Shown here: positions 37,141-49,600 of the stretch, one piece after another
How positions within the stretch are numbered: the first letter of the stretch is position 1
How the letters are laid out: every line of letters starts with the position of its first letter
Source of the DNA: Rutstroemia sp. NJR-2017a BVV2
Lineage: Eukaryota; Ascomycota; Leotiomycetes; Helotiales; Rutstroemiaceae
DNA: 64,000 nucleotides
Assembly: GCA_002946415.1 (NCBI GenBank)
Contig: NJPS01000046.1
Span: 682,001-746,000, forward strand
Reading direction: 5' to 3'
Program-made: the position numbers and the translations under genes
The notes under the pieces: model-generated
What the model saw: the letters and a program-made list of their open reading frames with translations, nothing else
Database searches by the model: none
What the model was told of the DNA's origin: nothing

Positions 37141-38942
37141 TTCTGCTACATTGCTTCACCATATATAATTCCTAGTTTTGATACCCTCTTATTTTGCAGC
37201 CTGTAATTTTTCTTCTGCAAAAACGCGTCGATCAGTTGCACAAATGTTCATTCTCTGCAACCGTACCGGACTTTATTATACTTTGACTCGGTTCTTGAAG
37301 ATCGACAGAATCGAGGCAATTGGCATGTGTTTTATACAACATAAACTTGTTTATTGAATCCTAAAGATCTTTCACGCTGGCCTCTCCATCCTTACCTCAC
37401 TCCTTGCAGTATTTATAGCAACTAAGCCCACTCCCATCCATCCAACTCGTCAATGTCTCCAAAGCAATCGTATCAATGTCTCTATGAGACTTCGCAAAGA
37501 TCGTCTTGAATGGGTGTACAAACCTCGCCAAGTAACTCATCCTGATGTCGACTCCCTGCAACTTCTCCGGATCCCCGTGTCCTATGCCATATCCATGGAC
37601 GCACCCATCGTGACATCGGATTCATAGCCTGCGGCTTTCATGAGAGCTGCAGCTCGGATCTCTGCGTTTACTGCTGCGTCACGCGCGTGGAAACAGCTGT
37701 TGATTCCTGGCGGGTGCAGCTCTTCGGTTGTATTGTGGAAAGGGGCAGGAACCACATACAGCACTCGCCTTCAGACCAATCTTCGTGTGAATTATTGCTT
37801 AGCTTAGCAACTTGAGGTTCGTTCAAGATACGAACAGCGATTCGGGGCTTCACTAAAGCCCTCAGAATTCGTGACAACAAGATGCTCCAATTTCGGAGTT
37901 TGTCAGTGGGAAACATATGTACAACAGGTCGACCAAAGGATATTTGGACTTTGCCGCGTGATTAAAGCATGTGCTTGACATTGCTCCGACTCCTTCTCCC
38001 AGAAACGTTTCCGTCTGCCCGCCAGTAAATGCTTGCTCAGTTCGTAGATGAATATCTTCCATTAAAACCCCGTCTCCGTCAACGGAGCTCCCCGCTCGAG
38101 CTCGAGTCATGATTATATTCAAGACGACAAAATCACCGACGATATGGACGCGAACTCTAAGAAGTACCGAATGTGTAGCCTACGGGTGATGCTACGACTT
38201 TTTACGGCTCTCCGTCTCCGAATAAGAACTATCTCAATCTTTAGCTACCAACCTTCGCTCGTGTGTTACTTCGTATGGTAGACACGACGATGTCGTTTGT
38301 CAAGCGCTGGCAGCTCAAATGTTCTGGCCAGTTGGTGTGTCGTGGAAATGTTTCTCGGAACAGAGACATATTGGCTCGGCGCCTGCCGCATTGAGTAGCG
38401 TCGCATCTGCGGTCATCACCTAACTATACGTAACCCGCCGAAAGCTTAAGTAAGGTTACTGAGCGAAGAGATAATGCGCTGTATTCCGCGCTTGCTATGT
38501 ATGATAAGGCGTCTATGGTTATCATCTTCAGTATCGGGCAACGCAAGCTTTCCGTTATCGCAGTTTGTCATTCAGAGTTTGTTTGCACTGTTGATCACCA
38601 GTCGAGCTTTGTGTGCAAGATGCGGGCGCTGTCCAATAAGGCCTCGATTCTTGCTATCATCACTATCACTGCATGAGAGCTTACCATCCGGGGTATCGAA
38701 GTGGAGACCCTTTGATATCGGCCAAGCTCCTGCGTTATCTCATATCAGACATTGATTCACCTACATGACTGGGAATGATAGCTTTGTCCGGCAGTCGCAC
38801 CCCGCATATGTGCTACAAAAGTGCTGGGCCATCTCACAATGTAACAGATGTTGTGCACCTTAAAACAACCACTTCATGATCACTTCAACTTGCTGTCTCT
38901 TCGTTCTTTCTTGCTGATACTACTATCACTTAATAGTACAAG
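37141..38942. other. region between RPF1 and the MFS gene, contains a pseudogene
   Basis: About 1.8 kb. The left 250 bp is RPF1 3' UTR. A decayed minus-strand gene fills about 37397-38122 (separate entry). The remaining 800 bp upstream of the MFS gene shows only short frames with no family resemblance. Confidence 0.6.
37397..38122 (-). pseudogene. frameshifted relic of an unidentified protein-coding gene
   Basis: Four adjacent segments on the minus strand read as plausible protein but lie in different frames. From upstream: a segment with VLMEDIHLRTEQAFTGGQTE; one containing GRPVVHMFPTDKLRNWSILL and NNSHEDWSEGECC; one with YVVPAPFHNTTEELHPPGIN and AEIRAAALMKAAGYES; and a last one with GHGDPEKLQGVDIRMSYLAR and HRDIDTIALETLTSWMDGSG, ending in a normal stop at 37399-37397. 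No GT..AG intron pairs explain the frame changes, so at least three indels are implied. I do not recognise the family. The good preservation of each piece suggests recent loss, or sequencing/assembly errors. Confidence 0.55.
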
Positions 38943-40978
38943 ATGGAGGCCGCCGAGGATCATGGTCACCTTGATACCCGGGCAATTCCTGGTACAATAC
39001 ATCTTGTTGACCTTGAAGGTGTAATGAGGGGGCAGCACGCCTCTGGACCCCAACTGAATGATGTTGTTCTCATACCGGCACCCTCCAATGATCCAGATGA
39101 TCCTCTCAATTGGAGCCCGAAGCGTAAGATGCTGTCTACGGCATGCATGTCGATGTATACTTTGATGGTTGGGATCGCTTCCGCTGCGATATACAGTGTG
39201 CTGGAACCTATCAGCGAGGATACTGGTTTGACACTGGACCAGTTGAATGCTGGTACTGGATATATGTTTTTGTTCTTCGGGGTGAGTAAAGACCCCCCAT
39301 CGACAGATTCCAATCGAAGCCTCTCTTGGACAAAGAAGCCCAGTGTCTGTTTAGCTGGTATGATACCAGCGAAATTATCAAGCAGCTTCGTAGTTTACTC
39401 GTTGTATTCAGCTTCAGCCAATCTTCCGTCAAAGCACTGCTCTATACTAGTATTATCATGTTCACCCCTCATCTCCAAGAAATACCACAGAGAAAATGTA
39501 TACTAATATATTGCCTTGACTCAGTGGGGATGTCTAATTGCACAGCCGATCGCGCTGCAGTATGGCAAACGGCCAGTCTATTTGTTCTCGATGTTGGCAA
39601 CCTTGGGGTAAATGGTTCCCCTGCTCTTCTCTTGTGGCCAAACACTAAATTTCCAATAGCATAATGGTATGGGTCCCGCATGCAACCTCCAACGGTGCAT
39701 GGATCGGGAGCAAGATTCTGCAAGGTGCTGTTGGAGCACCCATTGAATCTTTATGTGAGGTTTCAATCACAGATATCTACTTTACCCATGAGCGGGGGAC
39801 ATACATGGGACTATATGCTTTTATGCTAGCAGGATCCAACTTTCTTGCCCCAGTTCTCGTAAGTCACTAGTGATAATTTCCACTCGCTGTCTTTGCTCAC
39901 ATGTTGACAGGCTGGGTTCATCAACGACGGGCAAGGATGGAGATGGGTGATGTATTGGTGCGCAATATTTCTCGCTATCGGTTTCGTATTCTGCTTCTTT
40001 CTCATGGAAGAGACGAACTATGACAGGGCTCCATTGGAAATGGTTGTCTCGGAGAAAAGCACACCTGGAAACTCTACACCGAATGACTCCAACACAAAGG
40101 AAGTGGTTTCGTCCCCTGAAAAATTAGCAGATCCAGAGAAGGCACCATCACTTGAGACTCCAAGCCGGACAGATTCAGCAGGTCTACCTGGTATCATTAC
40201 GTATAAGCCGAAAACATACGTCCAAAAGTTGGCTCTCAAGGACAAGAAGAGAGACTTTCGCCTTTTCCGCATGATGATTCGCCCCCTCCTGTTTTTATCA
40301 TTTCCTTCCATTGTCTATGCCGGATTCTCATACGGAAGCAATCTGATTTGGTTCAACATCCTCAACGGAACAGCCTCTCTGATTCTAAGTGCGCCGCCTT
40401 ATAACTTCTCCTCTTCAATGGTCGGACTATCATACGTTTCCCCCCTGCTCGGCGTCGCTTGTGCGTCATTCTATTCCGGAGTCATTGGCGACAAAATCGT
40501 CCTATGGCTAGCCCGTCGCAACAAAGGAGTCCTAGAAGCCGAACATCGTCTGTGGCTGTTCACCGTATCCATAATCCTCATCCCGGGCTCACTCCTCCTC
40601 TGGGGTGTAGGAGCAGCTCACCACATCCACTGGTTTGGTCTCATTTTCGCCATGTTCGTCATCGCAGCTTCTAACTGCATCGGCGTCCAACTGTCCGTTT
40701 CGTACTGTATCGATTCCTACAAGGACCTAAGTGGCGAAGCTATGGCTACGGTGATCATCATTCGGAATACGATGAGCTTTGCTATGGGCTATGGTATTAC
40801 ACCGTGGGTTACGGATATGGGATATCAGAATGCGTTCATTACAGCGGCGTTTGCTGGTCTTGCTCAAGTTTTGACCTTTTTCGCTGTGGTGAAATGGGGT
40901 AAGAGTTGGAGAGATAAGACGAAGGGCAGGTATTACAAATATATTCAGGAGAATGAGGTGTTAGGGGTGACGCACTGA
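38943..40978 (+). CDS. Major facilitator superfamily transporter (DHA1-like drug/solute:H+ antiporter)
   Basis: Predicted 12-helix membrane transporter. Exons 38943-39281, 39525-39607, 39660-39858 and 39911-40978 give 562 residues. The N-terminal cytosolic tail ends in the fungal signature NDPDDPLNWSPKRK just before TM1. The loop after TM2 holds the MFS motif A remnant (QPIALQYGKRPVYLFSMLAT). A hydrophilic central loop with Ser/Thr/Pro-rich sequence (STPGNSTPNDSNTKEVV) separates the two halves. The C-terminal half is complete (GLIFAMFVIAASNCIGVQLS). The first intron is 243 bp, long for this window, and contains uninterrupted short frames. The substrate is unknown; this group includes multidrug, polyamine and Hol1-like carriers. 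No biosynthetic cluster adjoins it. Confidence 0.88.
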
Positions 40979-41542
40979 GTTAGGGTCGTTGATGAAAACA
41001 TCGCTGGATATAGATGTTTATTTCTTCTTTTATATATTCGAAATATAATATGCATGAGATCGGCGGATAGAAATCTGGTCATTCAGCTTCCCAAGCATTA
41101 AACGAGCTCCAGTTAAATTCTATATGACTTGTGAACGGCTTGCCTAAATCTGACATGTTTGTCTTCACGATCATGGACAAGACTTCAACATTCAGTCTGA
41201 AACTAGTAGACTCCGACAGTGGAAGATGCAACTTTCCCATCCGCAGCTTGCTATTACCACCTGCACACTAAAAACTCCCAACTCCCACTCAACATGCGCC
41301 GCGACACCCTTCGGGATAGGAGTTGCCAGTGGGTCTTCACTACCTCTAGACATTTACCCACCATCAAATAAACGGCATGGTTCAATCATAAGAACTAGAT
41401 TTCAAGCAAAAACATGCAAAAAAGAATGTCCGCACCCAACGTGCTGTCTGTATTCTATCAATCGACCGACGGAGGACGATGTACTTTGAGGTCGCCTTAA
41501 TATATAGCCACGGCTTCCATGAGAGTACGAGTGAAAGGCCAC

Positions 41543-42181
41543 TCATGCCGCATACCAGATACTTCCGGTGATTACAGCCCGGTACTTCTCGAGGAAATCA
41601 ACGAGTCCCTGGTTCACGCTGCAGCAAACAACCTCAACATCGTCCTTGGGGATCCATACAACGCTACCGCAGGGAGTCCTAATTAGTTTGAAAGAACCAA
41701 TACGGATTAAGCGCACGCTGGGTATCTTCCCCTTGGGAGTATCATGTGAAAACATCTTGGTTAAAGGAGAGAGATATTGAAAAGGAAAGTCTGGGCAGCA
41801 CTCGTATTTGGGCCACTGGACCAAAGGTGACTTGACTGAAGTCTTGCTGTCTTCCCGTTTGTACCTTCGCTAACCATCACTGGTTTACCGCGCCCGTTGC
41901 CCGTGGCTTGGCAAACGTTTCTCGAAGAACCGCTTGATCGCTGGCTTTGAGACATCAGCTGCCAACCGTGCGGCCCGTCAATGTTCTTGGCTGCTCGGTC
42001 TGATCGCAATAATGCTCTCCCACTCTGCCGCTGACGGCCTTGACACCTGCCTGCTCTGGTCTGCGATCTGACTTGATCCGTAAATTGCGTTCGATGAATC
42101 ATGATCACAGACATAGTTTGCGACGCTCGAGTCATTAATGGTTCCCTTAGCTTCATCTCTGAGTACTGTATCGATCGCCAT
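41543..42181 (-). pseudogene. possible broken small gene, family unknown
   Basis: A minus-strand frame starts at an ATG (42181) and reads to a TGA at about 41978; beyond it, in the same frame, comes a strongly protein-like stretch (RAARLAADVSKPAIKRFFEK) ending at a TAA that overlaps a GTAAAC donor-like site. A second frame from a plausible acceptor reads WPKYECCPDFPFQYLSPLTK through FLEKYRAVITGSIWYAA to a stop at 41543. The junction phases do not match cleanly and the TGA breaks the upstream part. The downstream part alone could be a 70-residue protein from its internal Met. Helix-turn-helix-like character is a guess only. Confidence 0.3.
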
Positions 42182-44066
42182 CAGATCGAAAGTCTTTGGT
42201 TGCGTTATTCATTGCCGTCTCTACAGCCGTTCTCGTTAATTAATCGTATACTCTTATTCGATGAGATATAGTCATGGTCTCATCTCTTTGAACTACTAGA
42301 GCTTCTCAAGACGCGGGTCACCAGTTAGCCTCTTGGAAGTGCATTTCTAGTAGTATTACAAAGTAAGAGATGCTGCCGGCGCCGAGGAAAATTCTTAGAT
42401 GACGCCGCGAATGTTTTCAGCTAAATTTTGTCTTCTACAGCGATTGGAAATGTATGGGAAATGCTCCGCTTTTCAATTCAATCTAATCTTGCCGAGCTGT
42501 GTGATACAAGCTGTTTGTTTGTTTTTCAGCCGGGAAACTACGTAGTTTTTGCAGACGGCGGAACCGACTAAGTACTCCGTAGGGCATGGGACGGGACGGG
42601 AAGATTATGGAGTTGACTCCTGAAGCCGTCCTATTGCGCGAATGTCTCTAGCACATGGGCCTCATGTTGGTTTCCTCGGATCTGGAATCTGAGTCCGAAC
42701 GGTGAGACATTTTGAAGTTGTTTCTATGTGTAACGAACTGTCTAGTCGGCAAGTATGTAGATACCTAATGATGTAGCACCCTGTGGCACGAAGCGAAGGC
42801 ACTTAACAATGTTCGGAGGTGGGCCGCGACGATCACAGAAGGAAATAGCAGTGCTAATAATAAAACCCATGCAGAGACGGAATATTAGCACCAGTACGAC
42901 AGGTGCGGCAGTTTACATCCGTGCCATGCATTTGCTGCAGAGAGCCATTTCTTAGCATTGGTAGAGTTCAAGGGCTATTTGGTCATTCATACACAGAGCA
43001 TGAATGCTATTCGATGAACAATGAACGAAGTGCTTTTTGTGTTTGCTTGTCAACAAAGTATTGCTTTTGAATACGAGAAATGGATCCACACGAAAAGCGA
43101 TGCATCCGAACTTCCAGAGTCCCCGCATCTACAAGGAGTAATGCACCCCGATGGGATTAAGGGGCGAAAGGGTTCGTGCGTTGCAGCTGTAGATGCCAAG
43201 CTTAACTGTTAGGCTTTACCTTGTTTGGACAATCCAAGCTTCTTTTTCTTCACAGTCGAGAACTAATTTCCGCCGCTTACGGACATTTAGGAGGACAATG
43301 TCTAGAAGAAGCAAACAGCTGCGCTGAATGCTGGCTCCGTTTGGTCTTTATGCGGGATTGTGGCCAAGATCCACCGGCAGCTAGCTTTCCATATGCAGCA
43401 TTGCAGAGGAGGGTATGATTGTGTCACCTATCATAAAATTCCTTCCTCGAGTCAGGTGTAACGAGCCATTCGTGAATACCTCCTCTCCTTTAGGGTGAAT
43501 GTCGGCGTATGCTGCCCAAGAAGAATCCCTTCCCATCGGACCCGAGCCATGTTCTTTGCCGGCAGCCCTGCACTTTAGATGCATATTCTAATGAAAGGCC
43601 GTCATACCCACTTTCTCATTGTATCTTCTTGCTTCGGTGCTTGCCACGGCTTGGTATTCATTAAGACTTGCCTTTAATCCGCATGACTAGCTCCTTGGAC
43701 TTTGTCAAACGGGTTGAAAAAAGTTCGGAGAGAAATTGGACATTCGTCTCCCTAGCTAGTAGCGATGCAATGGACGCACAGATCCTGCATCCTTGCTGTG
43801 GCATGCATACGATGATGGGACACCCTGTATCCACCCCTCGATCCGTTCTCCGATTGATTTTTTTTACCCCAGATAATATATATATGTTTGCTGCATCTCA
43901 TTCACACAGTTCCGAGTCACTAGGTTTAACACGAAGTCTTCGTTCTACTTCGTAGCTCCCAACGGATTTCTATAATCCATCACACTCGCTTGAACACTCT
44001 CAGTCTTTCGTTAATCACTACTTTCTAATCGACACCTAGTTGAGGTTGTGTATAGAGTCGCTGTTG

Positions 44067-44074
44067 TATATATA
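44067..44074 (+). promoter_or_regulatory. TATA-like box of the chitin deacetylase gene
   Basis: The octamer TATATATA lies 62 bp upstream of the start codon of the secreted chitin deacetylase. The spacing allows transcription to start roughly 30 bp downstream and leave a short 5' UTR. Most other genes in the window lack an obvious TATA box. Confidence 0.45.
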
Positions 44075-44135
44075 CCCTCCTCGCAACAATCACTCCAAGC
44101 TCAAGCACCTCATTTATTGCTCGAAAGCCTTCACA

Positions 44136-45920
44136 ATGAAGTCTGCTACACTTCTCGCCGTGGCGTTAGCGACATTGACCAGCGCCCATGGCTCTGGAGA
44201 GGTCTCAGGACCAAAATTAATGGGTGGCAGAAGGTTCTTGTCAGATCTTAAGGCTCGTCATGCGCTCCCTGCTTCTTTGGTGAAATCGACCGTCCACGTG
44301 GAAGAGAAAGCATCCAATGTTCTGGACACAAGAGCCGATCCGGAAACGTGCGGTCCAGGTATCGGAAGCTGTGTGAACGCTTGTTGTTCGGCGGAAGGGT
44401 AAGTTGTAAAGAATTATATTGCAGAATCCAAGCTAAGACGTTTATAGATACTGCGGTACTACCGAAGAATACTGTGCGGCCCCTGATTGCCAATTCAGAT
44501 ATGGTCCTCTCTGTGATGCCAACATTGCACCTTCTGGTGCCTCCACGGCAAACATCGAAAGACCGCACATTGGCTCTGTCCCATATGGTGGCGCTGGAAT
44601 CTATGACTGTGTTAACCCTGGAGGTAAACATGTTTGCTTCCGTACAGAGACGTCAAATAGCTGACCATTTTCGTAGAAATTGCTTTCACATTCGATGACG
44701 GACCATACCTTTATACTAACGACCTTCTTGATAAACTTGCCGCCTACAATGCCAAGGCAACTTTCATGATCAGTATGTTCATTCAGGTCACTGATCAACT
44801 GAATAAAAGTTAACATCGACTCTAGCTGGCAACAATCTGGGAAAGGGACCTATTGATACCACCGCCCAGTGGAGCACAGTCATCAAAGTAAGCGGTCCAC
44901 ATAACATGTTCTGGGCGATATACTGACGACTGAATAGCGAATGGCGTCAGAGGGACATCAGATCGCATCCCACACCTGGTCTCACCAGAACTTAACTGAT
45001 CTCGACCCAACCACCTTCAACAAACAGATGATTTATAATGAAATGGCTTTCAGAAACATCTTGGGATACTTCCCAACCTACATGAGGTAATTTGATTCTT
45101 CCTTAGATGTATCCGTATGACTTGAGCATATTTACTGATCAATATTACAGACCTCCTTATTCCGAATGTAATTCCACTTGCGGTGACATTCTTTCAACTC
45201 TTGGATACCACGTAATTTGTATGTATCTTCCACTCATTGTACTGTTTCTGTGCTTACACTAATGCTCCTCTAGACTTCGACATTGATACTGCCGGCTACC
45301 TGAATGACAGCCCTACCCTTATCCAAAACTCCAAGATCATCTGGGACGCCGCTATAGCTGGCTCAAACCCCGCCACGGACGGCTTCCTTGAGATTGAGCA
45401 CGACATCCATTACCAGACTGTTTACAACCTCACAGACTACATCCTTGCTTCAATGTACAGCCTTGGGTACAAATCGGTTACTGTTGGAGAATGTCTAGGT
45501 GACCCATCCGCAAACTGGTACCGTTCTGGCAACGCTAGTGCACCCGTTCCTCCTGCGTCTCAGCAAATCTCCGATGATGGTACTTGCAACGCTGACATCA
45601 CCTGTCTCGGATCTGAGTTCGGGAACTGCTGCTCCTCTGCAGGATGGTGCGGATCCACCGACGCATACTGCGGAACGGGCTGCCAGTCCGCTAGCGGAAA
45701 CTGCACTGCGTCCTCGACAACTACTACATCTGCGCCAGCTTCTACTCCAACTTCCGGCCTCACCGTTAGCGACGACGCTACTTGTGGAGGAACTACCAAG
45801 AAGACCTGCCAAGGAAGCGAGTTTGGTAACTGCTGCAGCCAGTACGGATACTGTGGAAGCACAACAGACTACTGCTCAGCCTCCAATAACTGTCAATCTG
45901 GATTTGGCACTTGCTCTTAG
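44136..45920 (+). CDS. Secreted chitin deacetylase with three CBM18 chitin-binding modules
   Basis: Removes acetyl groups from chitin to give chitosan, altering the wall or hiding it from plant chitinases. Exons 44136-44398, 44448-44623, 44677-44772, 44826-44887, 44938-45086, 45151-45218 and 45274-45920 give 486 residues. A signal peptide opens the protein (MKSATLLAVALATLTSA). The CE4 NodB domain has motif 1 TFDDGP, the metal-binding SHTWSH motif 2 and RPPYS motif 3, so it should be active. One hevein-type CBM18 with the usual cysteines (CGPGIGSCVNACCSAEGYCG) precedes NodB. Two more follow it (EFGNCCSSAGWCGSTDAYCG and EFGNCCSQYGYCGSTTDYCS), separated by a Ser/Thr/Ala linker. The start was placed at 44136 because the signal peptide begins there, although an in-frame upstream ATG exists at 44040. 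Confidence 0.95.
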
Positions 45921-46655
45921 AGAGAGTTGCTAAGTGTGGATGGTTGGATGATTAGGATTTATTTTCGGTGTATATGCATATTAGGCGATAATGTTTCAAT
46001 GATAATGGAATCGGGATAACATAAAAGTAATACCAACAACCCAAATATAGTGATTGAAATGGATTGAGTATACGATTCTTTGGATGATGGATCGTTGTGA
46101 TGTATCATTGATTCGTACTTTCAGCCAGTTCTTCGGTATAGGGGCGCGAGTAGGATTCTGAGGACGTAAAACTTTGAGTAAATGTAGCCTGACTGTTGAG
46201 CGAAAGCGACGTATCTTCAGCACTACTTAATACGTCGTGCGTCGTATTGATCGAAGCTGTACGAAGTGCGCCCAGCCTCGTATTCGGGGCAGCGGTCATC
46301 ATCCTTCGCTCTTTGCAGAAAGCTTCTAGAATACTTTGCAGGATACTTCCCAGCAGTACTGTAAGCACACACCGTTTTCAACGCATTGTTTCTCGAACAC
46401 AGAAAAATAAACAAAATTCAGTCCGCGCCATGTAGAATAAGTTAACCTCATGTAATCCCTCGTAAAGTCTGACAAGACGACGCAAAATTTCCATAGCTTT
46501 CGCCTCGTCATCCGTGCATGCAGGTCCGTGGTCGCAGAATTACCATACTATCGTATCGCAGCGTGCCACACAGCAACCACTTTTCTACCATTGCTTAGGG
46601 CAATCATGAACTATTCTTCGCAACTCCACTTTCCACCGATATTTCGCACCAAAGC
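45921..46655. other. short intergenic with a candidate small gene
   Basis: About 735 bp between the chitin deacetylase stop and the RING gene start. It holds chitin deacetylase 3' UTR and the possible minus-strand frame at 46105-46470 listed separately. Confidence 0.5.
46105..46470 (-). CDS. possible small hypothetical gene
   Basis: On the minus strand the sequence MEILRRLVRLYEGLHE, starting at an ATG near 46497, ends at a GTTAAC donor-like site. Downstream of a GCTTACAG acceptor-like site another helical frame begins (LLGSILQSILEAFCKERR) and runs through a Ser/Thr-rich tail to a stop at 46105. Both pieces look like amphipathic helices of one protein. However, the phases of the only obvious donor and acceptor do not join in frame, and the upstream part is short. 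I do not recognise a family. It may be a missed exon structure, a relic, or chance. Confidence 0.25.
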
Positions 46656-49600
46656 ATGGAATCTGGAGGAGGGAACCACGGTCTCGATCTGGAGAAGGAG
46701 TTGACTTGTTCTGTAAGTTCTATGCATCTTGAAAGGCAGTACCCCGCAAGCCTTGGCTGGAAGGAAGGAACGCTGCTCGAATTACACGAGTATCGAAAGC
46801 ACGACGCTGACAAAATTGGATCCAGATCTGTACAGAAGTTTTATATCAACCCTTGACGTTATTGGACTGCCTGCATACGTTCTGCGGCTCCTGTTTGAAA
46901 GAATGGTTCTCGTGGCAGCTTATTTCCGCGCAGAATGCACAAACTGCCATACCACCGGGCGGTACTCCATATACATGCCCATCATGTCGCGCACCGGTTC
47001 GAGATACGAAGCACAGTTCTACAATAGCGACATTGTTGGAAATGTTTCTGGCGTTGAGTCCAGAAAAGGATAGGTCGACGGAAGAGAAGGAAGAAGCTCG
47101 CGGGAAATACAAACCTGGAGATGATGTAATACCGAAGCTGGAACAGCGAGAGAAGTCTTCGAGGGAACGGAGGTTGGAAGACGAGGATAGAAGATTAATG
47201 GATGAAGTGAGGGATATGAGCTTGAGAGAGGTGGGAGTGGAAAGCTCCGAGGCGAGGAGGGAAAGAAGAAGACGAGAAAGGGACGGGGAGAGGTCGCACA
47301 GCTCGAGACATCATGCCAGCAGGGACAGTAGTAGGGATGGTAGGAATACGGACGATGCGGAGCGAAGGCGACGAAGGGAAGAACATCACGATCGAAGAAG
47401 ACCCCGGCATGGTTCTGATGCTTTGCGACCTGAGCACCGCGGCGAAGAGGATCTACACAGACGGCATAGCGATGCCGAGACAAGCAGAAGACATGAAGAG
47501 ACAAGCCGATCGGCAGCACGGCAGATTGAGCATCAATCATCTTTGCGATCACTTATCAGCTCTTCCGATATCGATTCCAGGGAAATGGAAGAGGAAATTC
47601 TACGTCAGATCAGGGAAGAAGGCTTACTAGATGGTATTGATCTTGAGAATATCGATGTTAACCAGGAAGATCAAATCAGTGAGAGGATAGCGGAGGCATT
47701 CAGGCGAAGGCAGCAAGAATTATCGCAACGAGAAAGGTCGAGGCACGAAGCTGCAAGTAGGGATGACAGAAATGAGAGACACGGACCGTCGCCACGAGTC
47801 TCGCCCACAAATTCAGCAAGAGAAGTACCAGGAGGTGATACAGCTCGGGCATCTACAAGCCGTAGGACTCACTCAGCTTCACCAAGGTCACCTGGCCAGA
47901 CTGGCCCAAGCCGCCCACCACAATCAATAAGCGCAACACAGTCGGCCCATTTAGAGGTAAGCTCGGGTGACGAAGGCCGGCGACGAAGGAGGACCTCTAG
48001 TGCTCCGCGGAGTGCAACAGAACCTACTGTAGTGGCTGCGCCTGAAGCAAGACCTACCGCCCGGTCACAAACTGACCTAAGTATTGCTCCTCGAGCTACA
48101 GGTGCTACTCAAAGTTCTAGAGCACATGCGAGAAGGAGTACTGATTCGAACGTGCAACGACTACGCGATATGCCAGCTTCGAGAGATCTACAGTCATCTA
48201 GAAACTCGACACCTAGGACCTCCACCAATAACGTTCCAGAGACAATCACCGTCTCAACACCAAGGTCATCTAGCGGCAATGTCGTTGATAATATTCCAGA
48301 AGACAATACGCCTAGAACTCCAAGTGCTCGCGCCGCTCCTCCTGCAGATATATTTGTCGCCCCTCCGGTTCATGGCGCCATTCCTTACATGGACGAGTCG
48401 CTTGTTCCGGCGCCTCTTACACCGCACACGCCAACTAGCCATCACTTGTCGCTGTTTGATAAGGCTACAGCGTTATCAAGCGGCAGTAGACCAAGTTCCT
48501 CGCATTCCGTAGGCTCAAGACCTCGATCCCAACTATATCCAGAACCATCAATATCATGCAGAAGATGCTCGAAACCTCACATCGAGTATGACTTGCATTA
48601 CAACTGTGCTCTTTGCTTACGCGGTAACTATAACATTTGTCTTTCATGTTACCGTTCAGGCGCAGGATGTTTACACTGGTTTGGATTTGGATATTCTGCA
48701 TGGACAAATTGGGAGAACCAGACGCAATCTGGAAAGATACCTGAAGGTGCAGATAGACCACACATGCTCACAGCAAACCGTTACATAGCACCAAAATCAT
48801 CTGCTGGAGGAGCCGACGGTCGAAAGACTCTCACCACAGACGATCCGTCCAAACGTCTACAAAGTGGAGCGTTCTGTGCGAGCTGCCTTGCCTGGGCCAA
48901 TGAATGTTACTGGCGTTGCGATATCTGCCTGCACGGAGATTGGGGTTTCTGCAATCTGTGTGTAAACCAGGGGAGATCGTGCGCCCACTCTCTTTTACCT
49001 CTCACATACAAGCCATCAGAGTCATACAGCCCCCCATTATCCCCAAACCGCGACCAGCAAATTCCAGCCTCGGCCACAATCCTCAAAGGTCCAGGTGTTA
49101 TTGATGTGGGTAATTTCAAACCACTTACCTTCTCCACAAATTGTGATATTTGTCGCTATCCCATCCAGCCTTCTTCTACACGCTACCACTGTTATTCCTG
49201 CACCAGCGCCGTTCCCAATACCCAACCTGGCGACTACGATATCTGCACAACATGCTACCCCAAACTCATCACCTCGCGCCGCATCAGCCCCGAGAATGGC
49301 CACAACGGCTGGCGCCGCTGTCTCCAGGGCCATCGTATGGTAATTGTGGGATTCGAAGACGATCGCGGCGGTCAGCGCCGCGTCATCATCCGCGACCTGG
49401 TCGGTGGCCATAGTCTCAACATCGAATCTATGATCTACCCTTCAGCCGACCATGCTGCGCCCGAACTACAAAAATGGAGCTGGGGACAAGATCCAGATGA
49501 TCAGCATCATAAACTAGTAACCATTGACCCGTCCAAGACAGCTCCGACCAGCGTGCCGGGTTTTGCGATCGAGAAATCGTTCCCCCCGGATGGAGGGGTC

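Larger units (their letters stand above)
40979..44135. other. 3.2 kb gene-poor region with one relic
   Basis: Between the MFS gene and the chitin deacetylase. The only protein-like content is a broken minus-strand frame set at about 41543-42181 (separate entry). The right 500 bp should hold the chitin deacetylase promoter, with a TATA-like box at 44067-44074. No intact transposon or RNA gene seen. Confidence 0.55.

Noticed and set aside
47019..47552. 177-residue minus-strand open frame
   Set aside because: Antisense to the Arg/Glu-rich region of the RING gene; Pro/Ser/Leu bias is expected from that.
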